A stretch of DNA of 64,000 nucleotides from Theocolax elegans (taxonomy: Eukaryota > Arthropoda > Insecta > Hymenoptera > Cerocephalidae). This document shows, piece by piece, positions 1-9,660 of the stretch. Location: contig CM047431.1 in NCBI GenBank assembly GCA_026168455.1, positions 11,071,703-11,135,702 on the forward strand, written 5' to 3'. The position numbers and the translations under genes are program-made. Under the pieces are notes generated by a model. The model worked only from the letters and a program-made list of their open reading frames with translations. It searched no databases and had not been told where the DNA came from. How positions within the stretch are numbered: the stretch's first letter is position 1; each line of letters opens with the position of its first letter.

Positions 1-120
1 TCAATAAATTTATAGTACCTGAAGAGGTCTGCAAACCACGCAGACGAAACGTTGTACAACTAAATTTAAATAAATAGTGTTTATTTATTTAAAAAACTGA
101 CCCTCGACATCGATTCCTTT
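1..120 (+). mobile_element. Penelope-like element terminal repeat (family 1)
   Basis: This is the 3' terminal (pLTR-like) segment of a Penelope-like retroelement whose body would lie upstream of the window. It matches the segment at about 40,680-40,800, which directly follows a PLE GIY-YIG coding region. Shared blocks are AGAGGTCTGCAAACCA, GGACGAAACGTTG (allowing one change) and the GACCCTC...CGACATC end. The hammerhead-like fold at 15-57 lies inside it. It has the opposite orientation to the PLE pseudogene at 463-2,275, so it is a different insertion. Confidence 0.65.
15..57 (+). ncRNA. Hammerhead ribozyme motif in PLE terminal repeat
   Basis: The sequence folds as a minimal type I hammerhead. 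Stem I is GTAC (15-18) with GTAC (54-57). The conserved box CUGAAGA is at 19-25. Stem II is GTCTGC (27-32) with GCAGAC (40-45). GAAA is at 46-49, then ACGU, and the predicted cleavage is after T53. One extra G (26) sits between the box and stem II. Helix III would be the short self-complementary AACGTT, as in PLE hammerheads that are thought to act as dimers. Hammerheads in PLE terminal repeats are established knowledge; activity of this copy is inference. Confidence 0.7.
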
Positions 121-462
121 TAATAATTAACAATGGAGGGTGAAATCAACAAGATATATACATATAATACATGCACAGCGTGTATACGAACAAATACAGA
201 CTCACGAAACGTATCAAAATAATAAAGGAGCAAATATATTGCGGGGCCAAACGAGCTGAAACTTCTCTCATGCATTAGGCAACCTGCGCCGCGAAGAAGT
301 AACACACTCGACCTGTTAAATCTAAGCCTACTAGGATTCCTCCCGGCAGCTCATAAGACGTGCCACCTCCATGCGCCGCATAATCCCCCCATACACAGAG
401 ACTGAACACATCAAGTGGACGGCCAGGCGAAAGAGTTAACAAATATCGATGTACTATACCGC
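121..462. other. Unassigned spacer
   Basis: No coding region is recognised. The 280-430 part is less AT-rich and could be a piece of another repeat. It separates the family 1 PLE end from the stop codon of the minus-strand PLE fragment. Confidence 0.4.
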
Positions 463-920
463 CTACGCACGTAACATTTTAACACTGTCAAGCGTAACTT
501 TATATATGTTTTTTAGAAAATTTACGTCTTTAATACGGTTTAATGTCTCGTCATGTATATAAATATTCATCATTTCAGAGAACATACGTTTTTTAAAATT
601 ATTTTCAATGTCCATGATACATATTTTTTTAAAATCAATGCTATGTCCTGTTTTAATTGTGTGGACCGCCAATGCGGATCTGTCATTTTTATTTTTTACG
701 TCATATTCATGTTCTCTTATGCGGGTTTTGAGTTACGCTTACTCGTGCCTATGTATAACGCTGGGCAATTACCACATGGTATCTTATATACAATATTACA
801 AATTTCATACTTTACTGTTTTATCTTTACCTAATTTAATAATCTTGTTAAATTTATTTATAGTGCGATTAATCAATAGAAAATCATGTTTCTTAATAAAT
901 ACGTTTAGTTTCGGGGTCAA
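463..920 (-). pseudogene. PLE GIY-YIG endonuclease domain (family 2), frameshifted
   Basis: This is the C-terminal endonuclease that nicks DNA for PLE insertion. The 920-717 part contains ICNIVYKIPCGNCPALYIG, corresponding to the paired GIY and YIG strands with the Cys residues typical of PLEs. The 672-463 part has HTIKTGHSIDF and KKRMFSEMMNI, the C-terminal half with the conserved glutamate. A frameshift and stop between 717 and 672 separate them. About 160 bases between the RT end and this domain also lack an open frame. Confidence 0.75.
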
Positions 921-1228
921 TCCCTTTATGAATGGTAAAACAACCCTTGGTCTCCGGATTTGATTTCTGTTTAATAGATTATCGTTAATATTAGTGATAA
1001 TATTATTATTTAAATATAAAATTCTTTTATTAATATATTTTCGAATAAATGCAAGCGGATATTATTTAATAAAAAGTTCGTTATTATTTTAACATTTTCT
1101 TTGTGAAAGATGGAATCAGATAGTGAAATCGCCTTATCAACTAAGTTGTAAACCATAGCTATTTTTTGAGATTGTGGGTGGCGTGAATGAAAATTAAGAT
1201 AACGGCTTGAAGCTGAGTTTTTTCTATA

Positions 1229-2023
1229 TCAATTGGTTATAGGCGTAGTGTTATCGTATCTGTAAATATGTAGGTCAAGAAAAGGCAATCTACCATCCAA
1301 TTCTAGCTCCAATGTAAATTTAAGAGGATCACAAAAGTTATTAAACTTGTTTAGAACCTCATCGATTTTATTTTCTTTAATTATTAATAGAGTATCATCT
1401 ACATATCTTTTATACAGTAATATGTCGTTCTTAAAACTATCAAGACATGAAATTTCTAAAGTTTCCAATGCCATATCTGCGAACCATGGACTGGTATAAA
1501 AACCCATAGGAGCTCCCATTACTTGTTTATATATTTTATTATTAAACTGCAAAAAGGTTGAGTCCAAGAGTTGCTCTATCCCCTCCATAAATTCAATCTT
1601 AACAAGGAGAATGCTATTTTTCAAAAATCTCCATTTTTTTGATATTGCTTGTAGTATTAAATTTTTTAGTAAACTTGAGAAAAGAGAAACCACATCAAAA
1701 GAAAATAATCTGTAATTGGAGGGAACACTCAAATTGTCTAATATTTTTTTCAATTCTGTACTATTTTTTAAGTTTGATACTGGTTTTGGAATATATTTAT
1801 TAAATAATATACTTAACGCTTTATCAAAAGCATAAGTAGGACTATTTAGAGCAGATACTATAATACGGATGGGAAAATTTTCTTTGAGAATCTTAATTAT
1901 ACCATAAGCTTTAGGAATGTTAGTGTTGTCTAAATTTAATTTAATATTATCAAAACTATTTTCATTATTAAAAATGCCTTTATTATCCCAATCTTTTATA
2001 ATAGATTGAATTTTAGTTTGCAA
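1229..2023 (-). pseudogene. PLE reverse transcriptase (family 2, minus copy)
   Basis: This is the RT core of a Penelope-like element, which copies element RNA at a nicked chromosomal target. Visible motifs in order are the PKAYGIIKI/PIRIIVSA block, the FSFDVVSLFSSL block (RT motif A, aspartate in FDV), the MGAPMG motif B and RYVDDTLLII (motif C, catalytic DD), then the GRLPFLDLHIYR block that follows motif C. A TGA replaces a tryptophan codon soon after ITN; the plus-strand copy has TGG there (ITNWYRK). Homology continues beyond the stop toward 1,080. The next ORF upstream (1,996-2,295) overlaps it in another frame, so at least one frameshift is also present. Confidence 0.85.
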
Positions 2024-2275
2024 TTTCCTAAGCCGGCATTTTTTAATTTCCGTATATAATATTTTCTGTCATTGAGTGAGTCCTCCATCTTCCTAATATA
2101 CATAGATCTCTCCATAATAACGCATACCGCCCCCTTATCAGCCTTGGTGAACACAACATCTTGGTTGTTTTTCAGAAATTTAACTGTTTTGTTATAGTTT
2201 TCTGCAATAATTCTATCGGTATAACTGGTGTGTTTCTTATTCGTAACAAATTTATTAACACACTGTACAATAAAA
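1996..2275 (-). pseudogene. PLE N-terminal region fragment (family 2, minus copy)
   Basis: This is the region just before the RT core. It contains DVVFTKADKGAVCVIMERSMYI, the thumb-like/N-terminal motif common to PLE proteins (TKADKG), also seen at 4,435-4,510 in the plus copy. It keeps about 50 bases (the SYTDRIIAENYN stretch) that the plus copy has lost, so the two copies carry different deletions. The first few residues of the open frame come from the neighbouring terminal repeat, not from the PLE protein. Confidence 0.75.
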
Positions 2276-2446
2276 ATTGAGTTCGTGGAGATCAATTGGA
2301 GTTCTATTTTTTATTAAACTATTTTTGGACGAACAATAAATTCTTTTACCATCTATAAACTTGGCATTGGATCACGTATATGCTACTTAGATTAGATTAT
2401 TATCATGGAATTACGTACACATATGAAGTCGTTGACAACTCAAGGT

Positions 2447-3958
2447 TGTGACAAGGCAAGTGTGCCTGTCATGGTGCATAGCGAGCACACACACATTCCT
2501 ACCTACCTATTACCCAATTTACCTACCTAAACTGTATTTTAAATAAATCTAGCACCGAGCACACATATCCCTAGCTACCTATTACAGCAGATAATCCTCT
2601 AAAGCCGAACAAGCTACACCCTGGAATAGAAGCGGAGCCAGCACACACAGAAGTCGAGGAAACCAGTAGCCACCAAGAGGCTACATGCAGGGCGAACAGC
2701 ACTCGGAGAGCCTGGAGACATCAGCAGAGTGCGAAGGCAGCATAAGAGCATGAATAGGGCATCGAGGTCCAAAATACAAAGAAGACGGCTGTTGCAGCAA
2801 TTGTAACAGCATATCCGTAGTAGCCTCAATCCTGAAGGAGCCACCCAGCAGCAACAGACTCGTACAGGGAGATCAACCTGTAAGGCATAATCATGAGTAT
2901 GTTTTCAAGACTAAGGAGCAGATAGGAGTACACAAGACTGTGTACAGGAGTAGAGGTGTATAGGAGCCAGGGTTAGAGGTTATGTGAGCATAAACATTGC
3001 TCACATATACTAACTAAATAACAAGGCACCTGTCAAGTTATTCCTTACCGTATTATAGCAGCCGCGCAGTAGACCCGAGGAACAGCCTCCGGAGCCGACG
3101 TCGTGAAGAGACGTCTCAGCAGCAAAGAAGCCACGAAGTAGAGAGAGACGGAGATAGCGACACGTACATGCACCCGCCGAGCAGCCACGACCCGTTAACC
3201 ACGGCAGTAAGGTTCGTCGTCCATCTGGAAATAAACTCATGGATCTATTAGCCGATAATTAATAAGGAACGAGATTATAATTACCAAATAGCAGCCTCGT
3301 CGTCGCCAGCTCATCGTCGCCAGTCGTCGTCGTCGTCGTTGTCTCACTCGAACCATAGCAGAACGCCAACAACAACATCAAGCCGCTCTCGCTATACGGC
3401 CGCGCTCGCACTGCGCGGAGGCGGTCGCGACGCATGCGCGCGGCACTTTCGCAGGAGGAAGGCACGCAGAGAGCTCGGGAACTCGGCCGTGACGAGACGC
3501 AGCGAGGCTACATTGAGCGATTTTCGACCGTTTTCCGTACGTGAGATAGAGTCCGGAGAGTGTGCACCGGGTGCAATTGAGAGAACGGCATTACGATATA
3601 AGGTTGGTGCAAAGTGCTATCCATACCCGTGTTCCTCTCCTCGTAAGGTGTGTGTGCCACTAATCCCCTTTTCGCGTATTCGCACACGTGGCCGGCGTCG
3701 CCATTTTCGTCGATCGAACGGATATTCGATCGGGCAATAGTTATATCGCCGTGCGAGAAATTATACCGAGCCAAACTACGAGCCCTATTAACGTTATACT
3801 AATTAAGCGTAATTATTAATAATAGCAGCCGTTAATATTTAGTCGCGAGCACGACTGGCAACCGTGTACTTAATTACTATCGTATAATAAATTCTCTGTT
3901 AATTTATCATTGATATTAATTTTATCACCCGCACCCTGATCCCCAGTGCGGTGTGACA
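2447..3958 (+). mobile_element. Solo LTR with 4 bp target duplication AGGT
   Basis: The segment starts TGTGACAAGG and ends GTGTGACA, with AGGT immediately before (2,443-2,446) and after (3,959-3,962). It is 1,512 bp with no recognisable internal genes. The PLE reading frame that starts at 2,406 stays open across the join if the segment is removed, so it is a clean insertion. Its end (CACCCTGATCCCCAGTG) resembles the end of the LTR-like sequence at 30,366-31,274 on the other strand, so the two are related families. Superfamily (Gypsy or BEL/Pao) cannot be decided from an LTR alone. The strand is given by the TG...CA reading and the shared 3' end. Confidence 0.75.
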
Positions 3959-3962
3959 AGGT

Positions 3963-4364
3963 TCAACATCCTCCAAAGGATCAACAAACTCCGGTGAAAA
4001 ACAAGCTGAGATCGACAACAAATTCAGACTTCTTCAAGCATTAGGTTCGCCGAAACAATCGAATTTATCCACCGTTTTAAAGTTAATCCATCTGAACTTG
4101 CTGATACGGAGTCCGAAGGTGAATTTGTTGATATAAGAGATAAATGGGTAGTTATCGCCACGAATAGAGATATCCCTCCTTACGTTCGTGATACATTACG
4201 TCTTGGAGAAAAATTTAATTTTACCTCCAATTTCGATAAAAGCACCGCTTTCGAAATTTTGAAAGACATTGAGTTCCACCTTCAAGTTAATGAAACTAAC
4301 ACACAAGATAACAATACTAATGACGATTTAAATTATGAAAGTATTGCGGTTAGGATGATAAATT
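3963..4364 (+). pseudogene. PLE N-terminal region (family 2, plus copy)
   Basis: Past the LTR, one frame is open through the SSKGSTNSGEKQ and FRLLQALGSPK stretch; about 40 codons later the homologous protein continues in another frame (ETIEFIHRFKVN, DKWVVIATNRDIPPYVRDTLRLG). The motif of the type PPYVRDTLRLGEKFNF is characteristic of the PLE N-terminus (the LSLGPKF-like block). It ends in a stop at about 4,364, just before the TKADKG region resumes. The likely initiator is the ATG at 2,406, now 1.5 kb away because of the LTR. Confidence 0.6.
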
Positions 4365-4375
4365 AAAGAAAGAAC

Positions 4376-5525
4376 TTGTACAGTGTGTTAATAAATTTGT
4401 TACGAATAACGAAAACAGTTAAATTTCTGAAAATCAACCAAGATGTTGTGTTCACCAAGGCGGATAAGGGGGCGGTATGCGTTATTATGGAGAGATCTAT
4501 GTATATTAGGAAGATGGAGGACTCACTCAATGAGAGAAAATATTATATACGGAAATTAAAAAATGCCGGCTTAGGAAATTGCAAACTAAAATTCAATCTA
4601 TTATAAAAGATTGGGATAATAAAGGCATTTTTAATAATGAAAATAGTTTTGATAATATTAAATTAAATTTAGACAACACTAACATTCCTAAAGCTTATGG
4701 TTTAATTAAGATTCACAAAGAAAATTTTCCCATCCGTATTATAGTATCTGCTCTGAATAGTCCTACTTATGCTTTTGATAAAGCGTTAAGTATATTATTT
4801 AATAAATATATTCCAGAACCAGTATCAAACTTAAAAAATAGTACAGAATTGAAAAAATATTAGACAATTTGAGTGTTCCCTCCAATTACAGATTATTTTC
4901 TTTTGATGTGGTTTCTCTTTTCTCAAATTTACCAAAAAAATTTAATACTACAAGCAATATCAAAAAAATGGAGATTTTTGAAAAATAGCATTCTCCTTGT
5001 TAAGATTGAATTTATGGAGGGGATAGAGCAACTCTTGGACTCAACCTTTTTGCAGTTTAATAATAAAATATATAAACAAGTAATGGGAGCTCCTATGGGT
5101 TTTTGTACCAGTCCATGGTTCGCAGATATGGCATTGGAAACTTTAGAAATTTCATGTCTTGATAGTTTTAAGAACGACATATTACTGTATAAAAGATATG
5201 TAGATGATACTCTATTAATAATTAAAGAAAATAAAATCGATGAGGTTCTAAACAAGTTTAATAACTTTTGTGATCCTCTTAAATTTACATTGGAGCTAGA
5301 ATTGGATGGTAGATTGCCTTTTCTTGACCTACATATTTACAGATACGATAACACTACGCCTATAACCAATTGGTATAGAAAAAACTCAGCTTCAGGCCGT
5401 TATCTTAATTTTCATTCACGCCACCCACAATCTCAAAAAATAGCTATGGTTTACAACTTAGTTGATAAGGCGATTTCACTATCTGATTCCATCTTTCACA
5501 AAGAAAATGTTAAAATAATAACGAA
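4376..5525 (+). pseudogene. PLE reverse transcriptase (family 2, plus copy), frameshifted
   Basis: There are three consecutive open stretches in different frames: 4,376-4,606 (DVVFTKADKGAVCVIM), 4,579-4,863 (fingers, PKAYGLIKIHKENFP) and 4,873-5,604 (motif B MGAPMGF, motif C RYVDDTLLII, then WYRKNSASGRYLNFHSRHP). A one-base loss in a poly-A run near 4,855 causes the middle frameshift. About 50 bases present in the minus copy are missing near 4,413. The tryptophan lost to a stop in the minus copy is intact here. The two copies therefore decayed independently. Confidence 0.85.
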
Positions 5526-5829
5526 CGTTTTATTTTCGTTTTCGTTCTCGTTTCTTTTCGACATGTTAAGTGGAGGGTTGTGCGATGGTAATAAGACCTT
5601 TTAATTTTAATTGTTTAATAATTTTTCTCTAGTTTATATTTGGTTTTTTAATCTTTAATATTAATTTTAATTAAATTTGATAGTTATGTGCGATATTGAT
5701 GGAGAGTTGTGATTCACCCAATATGTAAACTTAATATCTCTGCGCCTTTTTTATTGGTATTATGTGAGTTTTATTCTTATCTTATTAATTTGTGCAAATT
5801 GTTAATTTAATAAGTGGTTTTCTTGTATA

Positions 5830-5871
5830 GCCTTGAAAAGTGACGGTTCAAAAAACGTCCGAAACGTCGGC
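5830..5871 (+). ncRNA. Degenerate hammerhead-like motif in PLE 3' terminal repeat (family 2)
   Basis: Stem I is GCC (5,830-5,832) with GGC (5,869-5,871). The core box reads TTGAAAA instead of CUGANGA. Stem II is GACG (5,842-5,845) with CGTC (5,856-5,859). GAAA is at 5,861-5,864, followed by CGTC and a predicted cleavage after C5868. The conserved G8 position is A, so this copy is probably inactive. Its place just before the terminal repeat matches known PLE organisation. Confidence 0.5.
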
Positions 5872-5926
5872 ATCTAATAAAAATTGAGTTCGTGGAGATC
5901 AATTGGAGTTTTATTTTTTATTAAAC

Positions 5927-6208
5927 TAAGCTAAATTGTTAAAAAGTAGTTAAATTTTGAGTTTTTAAAAGTGTTTAATAAATAGGGACAGAATTATTAA
6001 ACAGTCCGTTTTTTAATAATATAATTAATTAAAACCGTTTAAATTAAAATGTTAAACCTGGTAATTGTTCATAAAGAATACGCGCATCGAATGGTATACA
6101 AATTTCCAACATTTATGCTTATTTTAATTTTTTATTGAGATCGAAACAAAAGACATGTTAAAAATCGTTTATTAATAGGGACTTTTACCTTGGTGATCGA
6201 AGAAACTT
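5927..6208. other. AT-rich spacer
   Basis: No ORF or repeat is recognised. At 6,160-6,208 the minus strand has a possible short exon with a donor-like GGTAAAAG, downstream of the transposase-like exon at 6,209-6,433. Confidence 0.35.
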
Positions 6209-6248
6209 TTACAAATATTGTTCAAGTAGTATATAAATCATAATAAAA

Positions 6249-6433
6249 GCATAATATATACCTGTCTCACATAATCGTTCGTACGCTCTTCGTATTGTGC
6301 GTGCATCGGCATGTTGCCGATGAGGAAATCGTTCGGCGTACGCGACTGCCGCTCGTGCTGCAACGTAATCACACGCACCATACGTGCAGATCATGTCCGC
6401 GTATTCTCGTGCTTGGTAAATAGGTCCGGCCAT
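6249..6433 (-). CDS. Helix-turn-helix exon, DUF4817-like transposase N-terminus
   Basis: The reading starts at an ATG at 6,433 and runs to CETG, then a donor-like ACAG|GTATAT near 6,265; codons beyond that read into intron-like sequence and a stop at 6,209. The pattern of MAGPIYQAREYADM, YGACDY, AYAERFPHR and a RLCETG end is typical of the DUF4817/HTH N-terminal domain found in many insect transposase-like proteins. These domains are thought to bind transposon ends. No DDE part is seen nearby, so this is an isolated exon or relic. The base composition is much richer in GC than its surroundings, as expected for coding sequence. Confidence 0.5.
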
Positions 6434-6838
6434 GTCGACGCTGCTTATAGCACTATATGATTTAAAAGAACTGAAATGTTTAACAAGCGCACAAACAACT
6501 GATATTCAAAACAAATGACATAAAAAACTATCGAATACATACAAAATTATAGAAAATGCATACATATAAAATACTTATCTTAATATTGCTTCATCATACA
6601 GAAAGAACACATATTCAATGCTGTAATATTAATTCAAGATAAAGTTGTTGATTATACTGCATAAAGTAACCTAAAGAAGGCGTGTCGAATTCCATGACAT
6701 AAGGGTACTCGTAATTGTAAAATGCACGTTAGAAATCTATGATTTCTCATCTTTTTGAGCTTTAATAACGAAATAATGCAAATAAAGTTAATTCTATCAA
6801 TACAATGAATATATTAATATATTATAAAAAATATTTTC
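6434..6838. other. AT-rich spacer and start of repeat family A
   Basis: No gene is seen at 6,434-6,710. From about 6,715 the sequence matches the start of the AT-rich repeat family seen at 8,095, 9,268 and 11,610 (TCTATGATTTCTCAT, AATAATGCAAATAAAG, ATATTAATATATTATAA). Confidence 0.45.
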
Positions 6839-6929
6839 TGTCCTCCGGCCGGAAAGCGGCAACTTTCCAGCCGCTGCGCGAATTAAGTTGCCGTTTTCTG
6901 GCAGCGTCGGGCAGAAACATAGTATAAAC

Positions 6930-7040
6930 ACCTTGGCCAGTAAAAGAGAAAGCCTCCGATCACATGTTCGTCCACCTCAGCTTCGCCTCGGCCGATAATT
7001 ACATGTGATCTGAGACATTTCTTATTTTACTGGCCATGGT
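6930..7040. mobile_element. Short hairpin MITE
   Basis: The left end ACCTTGGCCAGTAAAA and the right end TTTTACTGGCCATGGT are inverted repeats. GATCACATG/CATGTGATC lies inside and a GC-rich loop is in the middle. The 111 bp palindrome interrupts a copy of repeat family A together with a GC-rich stretch at 6,840-6,929 that is itself imperfectly self-complementary (CGGCAACTTTCC / TTGCCGTTTTCTGG). No clear target duplication was found. Confidence 0.5.
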
Positions 7041-7865
7041 ATGTAATATACTACTAGTAAATGTAAATTTCTCAAAGACGTATAAAACATATTAGACACA
7101 GACTATTTCTAAATTATTTCTAAACTATTGTCAGACTCCAACCAGACGTTATCTAGACTTCTCTTAGCCTTCAGCGATGCTTGAGGTAAATTTTATTTGA
7201 CACGAACTAGGAATTATTTCATTAGCAATAATAAAATCAATATATTTTCAATATATGGCGATATATTTTTATGGAAAACTATTTTTTGGCTATACTGTAT
7301 CCAACATTTAATACAAATCTAGTTCGAGTGCTTGACGTACAGGTCCTTGAGCTAAAGTCTCCGGGTCATCTTCTCGGAAATTAAGTTAGAGTAGCAATAG
7401 AACCACCATATTTCCGTTATATGTAGAAAAGTTCCTAAAATTCTAATAACGTAGAAATATATATCTTGTCTATTGGCCATTTAATGCTAATTTTCTCTAA
7501 TTTATCACTCACATTTTTCCAATATATTTCCAACATATGCGAATTATATTGCCAATATTGTCAATTAATAAAAAATAGAAATAATAAATGAAATTACATC
7601 TAAAGTTCATTAAACAATCCAAAATATTCATTATGCCTTAAACAAAATAAATTGTAATTGTAGTGAAAACATTTTTTTTCGAGTACATATGCTTATGCAG
7701 TAAATACGTCGGAGAGCGTCCGCAGCGAACAAACTCAGCGAGTGCAGATTTTGATAAGCGCGAACGTCGTTTAGCGCCTGCGGAGGCATGCATTTTAAGA
7801 GGAGAGTTGGTCGCGCGCGGACGTCGTAGAGCGCCCCGGTTTTAATTTATTTTAAACGATATGTA
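7041..7865 (+). repeat. Repeat family A, copy 1 with GC-rich core
   Basis: This is an AT-rich interspersed repeat with blocks also found at 9,320-9,480 and 11,610-12,360: GTAAATTTCTCAAAG, CATATTAGA, CAGACTATTTCTAAATTATT, TGCTTGAGGTAAATTTTATT. It ends in a GC-rich core at 7,705-7,845 that contains CGTCGGAGAGCGTCCGC. The 60-codon open frame over the core is probably not a gene, because the homologous cores at 10,520-10,680 and 12,070-12,170 do not keep the frame. Confidence 0.55.
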
Positions 7866-8159
7866 ATTTTTAAACACGTTTATCTATTTTTCTCGCCCTT
7901 GCTTCCGATGGCAGATCAACGTTATTACTATAGAATAATAATTTATTCAAATAGATATATTCACACTTTAATTCATTTATTTACACCGCTTGTAAATAGT
8001 ATTAAATGTTTTACCAATGTGGTTATCAATGAATAATAATCGTGCGTTATTACAAAGTAAAGAATTATTTTCAGTCGAAAGTTAACGGATAAATATTAAA
8101 ATGCACTGCAGATCTACGATTTCTTATAATTTTTATTGTTAATATCGGAATAATGCAAA

Positions 8160-9267
8160 TGTTACGACTAGACTTCGTGAACTCGGTGTCTTCGCGGGAG
8201 TTCCGCTAAACAATAATTATTTGTTTAATGCGGTAGACTCGCTGTCAGCTCGAGAACCTCTCTGTTTCCTTACCTGTGCGTTATGTGAATGTGACGTTAC
8301 GTTACGTTTAAAGACTTATGAATAACGTAACTGCTGGTGAGCGTTATGTCACGCGTAACTATCCTATGAATAACGTGACTGCTGGTGAGCGTTATGTCAC
8401 ACGTAACTATTCTATGAATAACGTGACTGCTGGTGAGCGTTATGTCACGTTTATAAACGTTTATGTAGGACTTACTTGTTAGGATAGTATTATTATGAAA
8501 TAATTATTCATTTATATTATTTTATTTAAAGTATCGATATATGTTTTTATTATTAGACTTTGTCAAATACAGTGTTTATAATAAGACACAATTCCCAAAA
8601 TAAGTTCCCGCATAATCAGACTTTACATGTATTTTATTATTCTTAAATTACACGATATTAATTCGTGGCAATGAATTAAGGTTTTTAATATAATGATGTA
8701 GAGTCTTACTGCGAATGCTTGATTTGCTGGATTCGCGTTCAGCGGGCCCTTATCCTTCTGCTACCGTCGAATTTCGTTAGCGACTGCTCGAAGGTCGGAT
8801 CCTTTTCGTCGGATGCACGATATTAATCGGTTCTAATCAATTAATATCTCTGTGATATGTATTTAATTCACTAACGCCGGCGATCCTACGGCGGAGACAC
8901 TATTCTATCAACTCACTTCCTGGCACACGTTAACCAGGTTGCGTCCGTTGGACTCGCGAGTTCTCTAAGTTCGGAGGCAAACGGCTCGGAGGAAGAAATT
9001 AGTCTGACATATTGTTCGAATTTACAATTTGAAGAGCCATTTGTGTCCTTGATTTGAACCAATAAGCGATCGACGCGCATAAAGCTTAGGTTCTTGACTT
9101 TATTGCAAAAATGCTGCGTCGATGCTTTAGCGCTCAGCGACCGATGCCGTTTCGCGGAGTAAGCTTAATTTTCATTTCTACGCGTGTTCTTTATAATTCG
9201 ATTTTGACAACTTATAAAATATATATTATTATAACTAAATATATTTAGACGTCTATGGGACGTCACA
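8160..9267 (+). mobile_element. Solo LTR with 4 bp target duplication CAAA
   Basis: The segment starts TGTTACGACTAG and ends GGGACGTCACA. CAAA precedes it (8,156-8,159) and follows it (9,268-9,271). It is 1,108 bp long, and removing it restores repeat family A. It contains a 48 bp tandem repeat (three copies) near the left end and GC-rich promoter-like sequence at 8,700-9,160. There are no internal genes, so this is a recombined solo LTR. The TGTTACGAC start is common in insect Gypsy and BEL LTRs; I cannot choose between them. Confidence 0.75.
8317..8451 (+). repeat. 48 bp tandem repeat, about three copies
   Basis: The unit begins TATGAATAACGTGACTGCTG and contains GTGAGCGTTATGTCAC. Starts are at 8,317, 8,365 and 8,413. 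It lies in the U3-like part of the solo LTR. Such short arrays in U3 often hold enhancer elements; that role is inference. Confidence 0.8.
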
Positions 9268-9660
9268 CAAATAAACTTAATTCTATCGATACAATCAGAA
9301 TGTATTAATATATTATAAGCAAATATTTAGTAAATGTAAATTTCTCAAAGCAATGTAAAACATATTAGAGACAGACTATTTCTAAATTATTTCTCTTCCC
9401 TTATAACCTTCAGCGATGCTTGAGGTAAATTTTATTTGACACGGACTACGAATTATTACACTAGGAATCTTATTGCTAATATGCTTCCAAAATAAACTAA
9501 CATATTACCAATATACATTTAGTTATTAAAATCTTAATTCAATTCTACAGTCAGATTATTGCAAATATCATCCTAAACATTTGAAACGAGTTTTTCAAAA
9601 TATTTATTAAGTCTGAAACACAATGAATTGTAATTTTAACGAAGTAACTTTTTCCGAGCG

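Larger units (their letters stand above)
463..2275 (-). mobile_element. Penelope-like element, minus-strand copy (family 2), 5' truncated
   Basis: This is an inactivated PLE reading leftward. In coding order it holds an N-terminal piece (about 2,275-1,996), the reverse transcriptase (2,023-1,229, continuing past a stop to about 1,080) and a GIY-YIG endonuclease in two frames (920-717 and 672-463). It is nearly identical over the RT to the plus-strand copy at 4,376-5,560. It ends abruptly at about 2,275, where the plus-oriented terminal repeat of the other copy begins. PLEs insert by target-primed reverse transcription with a GIY-YIG nickase; head-to-head truncated copies are known for Penelope. 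Confidence 0.85.
2277..5926 (+). mobile_element. Penelope-like element, plus-strand copy (family 2), interrupted by a solo LTR
   Basis: Matching terminal segments (AAAAATTGAGTTCGTGGAGA... to ATTAAACT) lie at 2,277-2,325 and 5,878-5,926 in the same orientation. Between them are an ATG at 2,406, an interrupting LTR (2,447-3,958), the N-terminal PLE region (about 3,960-4,360), the TKADKG block and the RT. The GIY-YIG domain is missing: homology to the minus copy stops at about 5,525 and a different AT-rich stretch leads to the 3' terminal repeat. The copy is disabled by several frameshifts and deletions. Confidence 0.8.
8095..9660 (+). repeat. Repeat family A, copy 2, split by a solo LTR
   Basis: The left part at 8,095-8,159 and the right part at 9,268-9,660 join into the same order as copy 1 (AATAATGCAAAT | AAACTTAATTCTATCGATAC). 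The CAAA at the break is duplicated by the inserted LTR. The right part then follows the family A consensus to the CAGCGATGCTTGAGG block and beyond. Confidence 0.6.

Noticed and set aside
3339..3740. 133-codon Arg-rich ORF
   Set aside because: It lies inside the GC-rich part of the solo LTR, has low-complexity Arg/Ser/Thr composition and no domain.
7663..7845. 60-codon ORF in the GC-rich core of repeat family A
   Set aside because: The homologous cores at 10.5 kb and 12.1 kb do not preserve the frame.
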